From a virus, in IMG/VR virus record IMGVR_UViG_3300012920_000335, positions 1-21,472 of that record: DNA of 21,472 nucleotides, one strand, 5' to 3'. The notes below the pieces were generated by a model. That model worked only from the letters and a program-made list of their open reading frames with translations. It made no database searches and was not told where the DNA came from. Of this stretch, positions 15,380-21,472 are shown piece by piece. The position numbers were made by a program, and so were the translations under genes. Positions within the stretch are counted from its first letter, which is position 1. Every line of letters starts with the position of its first letter.

Positions 15380-18300
15380 ATGTCAACAATTAATTTAAAC
15401 GTATCGCCTTATTTCGACGATTATGACCCGGAAAAGGATTATTTAAGAGTCCTGTTTAGACCAGGCTTCGCGGTACAATCTCGTGAACTCAGTCAGCTAC
15501 AAACAATCACTCAAAATCAGATTCAAAGATTTGGTGACCACATATTTAAAGATGGCTCTAGAGTAAATGAAGGTAATATTCATGTAAACTTTGAAGTACA
15601 TGCCATGACCCTAATTTCTGGTGCTGGTAATGTTAATTTCCCACTTTCTGGTGCTGATACTGGAACAGTTGAAGCTAACATCGGTAATTTTTCAGAGACA
15701 TTAATTACAAACCAAGCTGGTGATGTACAAGCTAAAGTTATAAAAACACCCACAGGTATAAATGAGAGTTCTACATCTGGTACTATCTTTTTTACATATA
15801 TCTCAAGTAAAAAATTTAGTGATAGTGATGAAGGATATATCTATTCAAAGACTGCAGATAATCCAGGAACTACTACATCGTTTGTAAACGTCTTTTCAAA
15901 AGTTTCTCCAGCGACTGTAGCTACTGTTAAAAGTGGTGTTTATTATATTGATGGATTTTTTACAAGAGTAAATGAACAAAATGTAGTGGTATCATCTACT
16001 ACAAATACACCTACTGCAGCAGTTGGGTTTTCTATCACTTCAAAAGCGATAACAGCTAATGATGATGCAACACTATTTGATAATGCTCGTGGTAGTACTA
16101 ATGAAGGTGCACCAGGTGCAAACAGATTACAAAATTCTATAAGTGTACTAATTAAGAGTACTCTTGACCAAGGTTCTGACCCAACTTTCTATAAGCAAAT
16201 AGAAATCAATAATGGTGTAATAGTTGGAGATACTGAGAGAGCTGTCAAAGGTCGTAGTAATAGTCAAAACCCACAATATAATTTCTTAGGTGATGAGTTA
16301 GCTAAAAGACGAGCTGAAGAATCAGGTTCTTACTATGTAAAAAAATTCTTACCTAAAATTAGAGAAAACCAATGGGATGACTCTGATAGATTTGGTGTTT
16401 CATTTTCACCAGGTATTGCTTATGTTGATGGTTATCGTTTAGAGACAAATGCACCAAGAGACCTTTATATTAATAGAAGCACTGAAGCTAAAAAAGAATT
16501 TAACTCAAAACTAGCTGTAAAAGGAGCACCTTACGTCGATGTTAAAAATATGTCTGGTGGAGTTTTATCAGGCATGTTGCTAACACAAGCTGGTGGTATT
16601 GGTTCATTCCAAAACAAACTAGCCCTTCAAGATTCAGATGGTATCACTATTGGATTTGCTAGACCTTATGGTGTACAAGTCACAGATGCTGGTAATAATG
16701 TAGGTAGATTATATCTACATGATATAAAAATGTTCCAGCATATTACTTTAGGTGACTCTGATAATTCAAATTTTGATTCTGACCACACTATTTTACACAA
16801 AGATTCTTATTTAAGTGGTGAAGAAATTAAAGCTGAACTTATTGGTAAAGTACAAACTGGTCATGTTATTAAGTTAAATGGTGCAAGAAAAAATGATTCC
16901 GATTGGACTGATGTTCCAGGTACAAAAACAATTGCTGGAGAATCACAACAAAGAAATGGAATCTTAGTCACTAACTCATCAGCACCATTTGCTGTTGGTG
17001 CCAGACTTTCAGGTGATGTACCAAGAACTGCACTCACTGCAGTAAAATCAAAAATTAAAACTGCAGTTGTTTATGACTTTTCATCAGTAAGACAAATTAG
17101 AGCTGCAAAAGATGATTCAGATAATGTAGCATTTACTGCTACTACAGAATGGACTCCAGGTTCTGGTGCTACACTTAAAAATGTAGGTGGTGAACTATTA
17201 GGTGGCTCAGGTAAAACATTTAAAACATTAAGGTCTGGTACAGTTCCATTTGATAATGACTTTGAAGTCATGTATAAATCTCCACCTACTATTACTTCCA
17301 CTGAAGGTGGATTATCAGTAACACCTAACTTAACTGATGGTCAATGGAGTCATAATAGAAATGGTGATTACAAGAGAACAAGAATTGATGATGCTGTAGA
17401 GATTACAAAGACTCTAAAATATGCAGTCTTAAAAATTAGAAACACTGATAATACAAGAACTACAGCAGTCACATCATCTTGGTCAGCACAAGATAGAAGA
17501 ATTAATCTTTACTACCCAGACATATATAAAGTATACAAAATTGTACAAGCAACTGATAATAATTCATTTACTGAGAGCACAACAAACCCAAGTCCTGCTT
17601 TTAGTCCAATAAAACTTTCTATATCTGGTGGTGCTACAATTCCACAAGGTACATTAATTATAGGTAAACAATCTAAAACTAGAGCAAGAGTTGCACTATC
17701 AAATACAGTAGCAACTGGCGAAAGTACACTAGCAGCTTCTACAGGTTATCATATTACTAAATCTGGTACTGGTCTTGCTGATGAAGTACAAGTTTGTTTT
17801 GAAAAAGGTAAAGCATTTGTAGAGGGTGAAGCTCTTACATTGAAAGTTCCTGATAGAGAAACTGCTATTACTGATACTATTACATTTACTTCAGTGGGTA
17901 CTACAAAACCTGGTACTGATATTACAAACAATTATTTACTTGATAATGGTCAAAGAGCTGATTACTATGGTATTGGTTCTATAATCCGTAAGAAATCAGT
18001 ACCTGCACCTGCAAATGGAGACATATTAGTATTCTATTCTTACTTTGATGCTGACCCATTTGAAGGTTTATTCTATAGTGTAGATTCATATGCGGCTGAT
18101 GGTTTTTATTCAGTCGACCCAAGATATTTTAAAGACCCTCAAGAAATTAACGGTTATGAACCTCTAGCAGGTGTTAATTTAAGAAACTTTGTAGATTTTA
18201 GATTTAGACAAAGATTAGGTTCTAATTATTCCACTGCACAAAATCCACTATCATTTAGATGGAGAGAACTAGAAAACACTGGTACTCATGTAATGCCTGA

Positions 18301-21300
18301 TGGTCAATTCTCTACAGATGCAGAGTTTTTCTTAGGACAAAAAATATCATTTGTTCTTAATAAAGATGCTGAAATTAAAACAGTTCCTGGTGTAGGTGCT
18401 ACAGCTGATGCTGACGAACCTGATTTAGCTCCAGGCACTATGTTATTAGCAACTATTGATGTACCACCGGCTGTCAGATATCCAGAAAAAACTATTTCTA
18501 TATCTGAAGGACAACAACGTGGTTTCACTATGAAAGATATTTCTAAAATCGAAAAACGTGTTAGAAATCTTGAAAGTGCAGTTTCATTATCATTACTTGA
18601 ATCGCAAGCATTACATGATAATGTTGGAACAAGATTAAAATCAGGATTTATAGTAGATGACTTTTCATCAGTTATAAGTACTCCTGGTGATTTAACTAAT
18701 AATGAATTTAGAGCTTCAATTGATACACAATCAAATAATTTAAGAGCTCCATCAGTAGAAAGAGATGTACAATTAGAAAGAACAGATGCTGGTACAAATA
18801 TTGACCCGTACTACTTAACTCAAGGTCCAGGTTATATTATAAAATCTTATACTGAACAAGCGATGTTAGAACAAACATTTGCTTCTGAAACTGTAAGAAT
18901 TAATCCTTATGCTGCTTGGACTTATAGTGGTATTATATCTTTAACACCAAATCAAGATTTTTGGAGAGACCCATCTTGGAATATCGTTGAAAACTTCTTT
19001 ATTGATAGAACAGAGTTTGGTGGAGGTACAACTTCTGTATCAGAAGACGTCTTTAATAACTTAACACCAGTGACAAGAGATATTCCAAATACAGAATTTA
19101 ACACTACAGAAACTAACTGGACTGGACAAACTACTACTACAACTACTACTACTGGTAACTGGTGGAATAATTTAATTTTTGGTCCGGGCCGACTGGCTGG
19201 AGCGTTAGGTACTACAACAACCACCACCGAAACTGAAAGTGGTACTGAAACAACAAGAAATTTCATAGCACAAGAAGAAGAATTCACTAGTAGTAATAAT
19301 TTTAACATTAGAGAAGTAAGAGAAAGAGATGATGCTTTCATCAGGTCAAGAGTAATAGAATTTGTAGGTACAGGTTTTAGACCAAATACTGATTTGAAAG
19401 CGGTATTTGATTCTGTTGATGTTTCTAATAATTGCCAACAAACAGATTACTTACCAATTGAAACTACTACTTCTAGAACTTATGGTACAGTCGGTGTTCT
19501 TAAAACTGATGGTAAAGGACAAATTAGAGGTAGATTTACTATACCTGCACAGACATTTAAAACAGGTACTAAAACTCTGATATTAACTGATAAAGACGGC
19601 TCAGCAACAACTGAAGGCCAGGTCACTTATGAAGCAAGAGGCTTCTTTGAAGTTGGTGATTTAGTATCAATAAGAGCTACAAGAGAAGCTGGTAATAGAC
19701 TTATATCTACATCAAATTCAGATGTCACAAGGTCGACAGTCACTACAACGACTACACCTTTTGTATGGCCAATCTTTGACTGGAATTTTGGTGACCCAGT
19801 AGCACAATTATTTACATTACCTCTTGACCCAGGAAATGACCCTAACAACTTTAATCCTGCTAATCAAAATGCAAGAGCAACTGGTTCTTTCATAACTTCA
19901 GTGGATGTTTACTTAGGATTTGTAGATACTAGAGTAAACAATGACCATGTGTTAATGGAAATTAGAAGCACTGAAAACGGCTATCCTGGTAGACAAATTT
20001 TAGGTAGAGCAAGAGTAGATGTCACAAAGGCAAATGAGAACTTAACAAAACCAACTACTAAAACAAACTTTAGATTTGATTCACCAGTATTTTTAAGAGA
20101 ACAAACTGAGTATGCAATTGTCTTACTTAGTCCATCAGATACTACATCTGTTTGGACTGCACAACAAGGCCAAGAAGATGTAAACACTGGTGGTAAAATT
20201 GATAAGCAACCAAATGTTGGAGGCTACTATGGTTCATTCTTTAGTTCACAAAACGGTAGTACTTGGACACCAGAACAAAACAGAGATTTAACATTTACAG
20301 CAAATAGAGCTGAGTTTACTACTAGTGATTCAGTAATTACTATGAGAGATAAAGCTAATTTCTATGGACAACCAATTGGTCAAGCTGCTCAGGGATTAGC
20401 CATTGAAACATTTGATAAGTCATATTACATAAAAGTACATCATCCAAACCATGGTATGTACGGCCCTGATGATACTCACCAGGTAAGAATTCTTGGTGTA
20501 AGTGGAAATGGTACTATTGGTAATAATGCTGACTCAGACTTAGTAAGATTTAGAGGTGAAGCATCACTAAATGGTATTCCAATTTCATTAATTAATAATG
20601 TTGATGGACTTACAAACCTAACACAATCTACTGTGGGAGCAAGACATAAAGTTAAGAATGCTACTCAAGACAGTTATATGATTGACTTGAGTGAACAAGA
20701 TTCAGATGCTTCAGCAATTCAAACTAATCCAGTCACAGGTGGTTGGCACAAAACTGTTAGAGCTGGTAGAGGTGGTGGAGATAATGTAGTTGCTACAAGT
20801 AGTATACAATTTGACGCAGTAAGAACAAATACATCACCAATTATCCTTGATGAAACAACAGTTGAATCTAAAATTAAAACAACTAGTGGAGCTAACTTAA
20901 TATTGAGAGCTGCATCAAATTTATTTGGTTATAGTACAGGTGACCAGTATTATGATTCACCTCAGGTAAAAGAAACAGATTTTGCAAATGCTCCAACAGA
21001 TAGAATTTTAAACTTTACATCACCAAGATTAATTAATGGTTCAATGAATAGAACTGCAACTGCAGATTTTGAACAACAATTAACTTTAAAAACAACTAAT
21101 AAGTTCGTGTCACCTGTCATAAGATTGGATGCAGCTAGTACTATGTTTGCTTATAAAAATAACATAGGTACATATATTGATGATTCAGATGTGAGTGCTT
21201 TAGTTTCTACTCCAGTCACTGGTGTTTCAACAGCAACTGCTCAAACTGAATTTGCAGCTTTCCAAGCTGGTATATCAAGTAGGTCTGAACAAGCTGGATA

Positions 21301-21472
21301 TATTACTAAGATTATCAAATTGGATGTACCTGCATCTCAAATTAGAATCTTCTTTGATGCTGATATGGACCCATCTGGTGAGTTTAATATTAGATACAAA
21401 ACAAGAGCTGTGGGAGATAACACAGAATTTGGTGAAATTGAATTTGAAACATTCCCAAGAAATCAAATTGTA
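15380..21472 (+). CDS. Giant DUF4815-type tail/fibre protein, partial (over 2031 aa)
   Basis: The frame from ATG 15380 stays open to the last base, so at least 2031 codons are present. The N-terminus STINLNVSPYFDDYDPEKDY...VLFRPGFAVQSRELSQLQ...QIQRFGDHIFKDG is the opening of the DUF4815 family of marine T4-like phages. Near residue 1050 is MKDISKIEKRVRNLESAVSL, with LLESQALHDN and GFIVDDFSS further on, also typical. Thr runs occur at 1251-1258, 1278-1283 and 1455-1459. After these comes a fibre-type domain with GDPVAQLF, GSFITSVDVYLGFVDTR, NGYPGRQILG, TEYAIVLLSP and STWTPEQNRDL, then HHPNHGMYGPDDTHQVRI near 1690. DSD occurs 10 times: seven before residue 590 and three after 1710. I infer a structural tail component at the baseplate rim or fibre root; the biochemical role of DUF4815 is not known to me. 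Confidence 0.85.
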   Translation, partial: MSTINLNVSPYFDDYDPEKDYLRVLFRPGFAVQSRELSQLQTITQNQIQRFGDHIFKDGSRVNEGNIHVNFEVHAMTLISGAGNVNFPLSGADTGTVEANIGNFSETLITNQAGDVQAKVIKTPTGINESSTSGTIFFTYISSKKFSDSDEGYIYSKTADNPGTTTSFVNVFSKVSPATVATVKSGVYYIDGFFTRVNEQNVVVSSTTNTPTAAVGFSITSKAITANDDATLFDNARGSTNEGAPGANRLQNSISVLIKSTLDQGSDPTFYKQIEINNGVIVGDTERAVKGRSNSQNPQYNFLGDELAKRRAEESGSYYVKKFLPKIRENQWDDSDRFGVSFSPGIAYVDGYRLETNAPRDLYINRSTEAKKEFNSKLAVKGAPYVDVKNMSGGVLSGMLLTQAGGIGSFQNKLALQDSDGITIGFARPYGVQVTDAGNNVGRLYLHDIKMFQHITLGDSDNSNFDSDHTILHKDSYLSGEEIKAELIGKVQTGHVIKLNGARKNDSDWTDVPGTKTIAGESQQRNGILVTNSSAPFAVGARLSGDVPRTALTAVKSKIKTAVVYDFSSVRQIRAAKDDSDNVAFTATTEWTPGSGATLKNVGGELLGGSGKTFKTLRSGTVPFDNDFEVMYKSPPTITSTEGGLSVTPNLTDGQWSHNRNGDYKRTRIDDAVEITKTLKYAVLKIRNTDNTRTTAVTSSWSAQDRRINLYYPDIYKVYKIVQATDNNSFTESTTNPSPAFSPIKLSISGGATIPQGTLIIGKQSKTRARVALSNTVATGESTLAASTGYHITKSGTGLADEVQVCFEKGKAFVEGEALTLKVPDRETAITDTITFTSVGTTKPGTDITNNYLLDNGQRADYYGIGSIIRKKSVPAPANGDILVFYSYFDADPFEGLFYSVDSYAADGFYSVDPRYFKDPQEINGYEPLAGVNLRNFVDFRFRQRLGSNYSTAQNPLSFRWRELENTGTHVMPDGQFSTDAEFFLGQKISFVLNKDAEIKTVPGVGATADADEPDLAPGTMLLATIDVPPAVRYPEKTISISEGQQRGFTMKDISKIEKRVRNLESAVSLSLLESQALHDNVGTRLKSGFIVDDFSSVISTPGDLTNNEFRASIDTQSNNLRAPSVERDVQLERTDAGTNIDPYYLTQGPGYIIKSYTEQAMLEQTFASETVRINPYAAWTYSGIISLTPNQDFWRDPSWNIVENFFIDRTEFGGGTTSVSEDVFNNLTPVTRDIPNTEFNTTETNWTGQTTTTTTTTGNWWNNLIFGPGRLAGALGTTTTTTETESGTETTRNFIAQEEEFTSSNNFNIREVRERDDAFIRSRVIEFVGTGFRPNTDLKAVFDSVDVSNNCQQTDYLPIETTTSRTYGTVGVLKTDGKGQIRGRFTIPAQTFKTGTKTLILTDKDGSATTEGQVTYEARGFFEVGDLVSIRATREAGNRLISTSNSDVTRSTVTTTTTPFVWPIFDWNFGDPVAQLFTLPLDPGNDPNNFNPANQNARATGSFITSVDVYLGFVDTRVNNDHVLMEIRSTENGYPGRQILGRARVDVTKANENLTKPTTKTNFRFDSPVFLREQTEYAIVLLSPSDTTSVWTAQQGQEDVNTGGKIDKQPNVGGYYGSFFSSQNGSTWTPEQNRDLTFTANRAEFTTSDSVITMRDKANFYGQPIGQAAQGLAIETFDKSYYIKVHHPNHGMYGPDDTHQVRILGVSGNGTIGNNADSDLVRFRGEASLNGIPISLINNVDGLTNLTQSTVGARHKVKNATQDSYMIDLSEQDSDASAIQTNPVTGGWHKTVRAGRGGGDNVVATSSIQFDAVRTNTSPIILDETTVESKIKTTSGANLILRAASNLFGYSTGDQYYDSPQVKETDFANAPTDRILNFTSPRLINGSMNRTATADFEQQLTLKTTNKFVSPVIRLDAASTMFAYKNNIGTYIDDSDVSALVSTPVTGVSTATAQTEFAAFQAGISSRSEQAGYITKIIKLDVPASQIRIFFDADMDPSGEFNIRYKTRAVGDNTEFGEIEFETFPRNQIV
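19130..19228 (+). repeat. Two threonine runs flanking a Trp/Gly segment
   Basis: ACT/ACA codons encode eight Thr (19130-19153) and ACT/ACA/ACC codons six Thr (19211-19228). Between them are 19 residues starting GNWWNNLIFGPG. A third run of five Thr begins near 19742, before PFVWPIFDWNFGDP. Codon mixing, especially in the second run, argues for protein-level selection over simple slippage. A flexible or surface linker is the likeliest role. Confidence 0.7.

Noticed and set aside
15353-15380. A transcription terminator between the gp8-like and DUF4815 genes
   Set aside because: There is no GC-rich hairpin or T run in the 24-base gap; it holds an AT-rich promoter-like box and a ribosome site.
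19130-19153. ACT repeat as a phase-variable microsatellite
   Set aside because: The unit is three bases, so slippage would not change frame, and an ACA interrupts it. Length variation is possible but on/off switching is not.
17071-21466. Minus-strand frames opposite the DUF4815 gene
   Set aside because: They lie wholly inside a continuous 2031-codon frame with strong family motifs. Their Val/Ser-rich products are antisense artefacts.

Overview
The window looks like the late structural region of a T4-type contractile-tail phage (myovirus) with an AT-rich genome. A marine pelagic phage of the cyanophage/pelagiphage kind fits best. The reasons are the gp25-gp6-gp7-like-gp8-like baseplate gene order, a giant DUF4815-type tail protein immediately downstream, and a phage-borne HesB/IscA-type iron-sulfur gene beside the tail-fibre genes. 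No photosynthesis gene or other host-diagnostic gene is present, so the host is not settled.

Layout. Two divergent blocks meet at a 57-base intergenic region (7319-7375). The leftward block, on the minus strand, reads in order: a 769-aa protein, a 703-aa protein, a 146-aa protein, a 134-aa glycine-rich protein, a 414-aa protein, a 191-aa protein, and the start of an IscA/HesB-like gene cut by the window edge. I infer that these are tail-fibre or baseplate-peripheral proteins. Four of them share a short N-terminal KTR(R/K) motif. The rightward block, on the plus strand, holds the baseplate wedge genes gp25, gp6, a very enlarged gp7-like gene and an enlarged gp8-like gene, joined by one- or two-base junctions. 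A DUF4815-type protein of more than 2,031 residues follows and leaves the window still open. Coding density is nearly total and no stretch over 60 bases lacks a gene. I see no tRNA, insertion sequence, CRISPR array or clear terminator.

The genes should work together in building the six baseplate wedges (gp25, gp6, gp7-like, gp8-like) and the host-recognition fibres attached around them. ATAAATA-type boxes of the T4 late-promoter kind sit in front of several genes on both strands. At three starts the box lies exactly four bases before ATG, with no strong Shine-Dalgarno sequence.

The most unusual signal is protein-level. The tripeptide Asp-Ser-Asp is scattered through seven proteins on both strands, about 84 non-overlapping copies by my count, with about 22 further Asp-Ser-Glu. 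It is absent from gp25, gp6 and the two smallest fibre-block proteins. It is encoded with mixed serine codons (AGT, TCA, TCT), so it is not a simple DNA repeat. In the gp7-like protein it is concentrated in what appears to be an insertion of about 850 residues between two modules that are recognisable in T4 gp7. I offer this as the candidate undescribed feature; its function is unknown.
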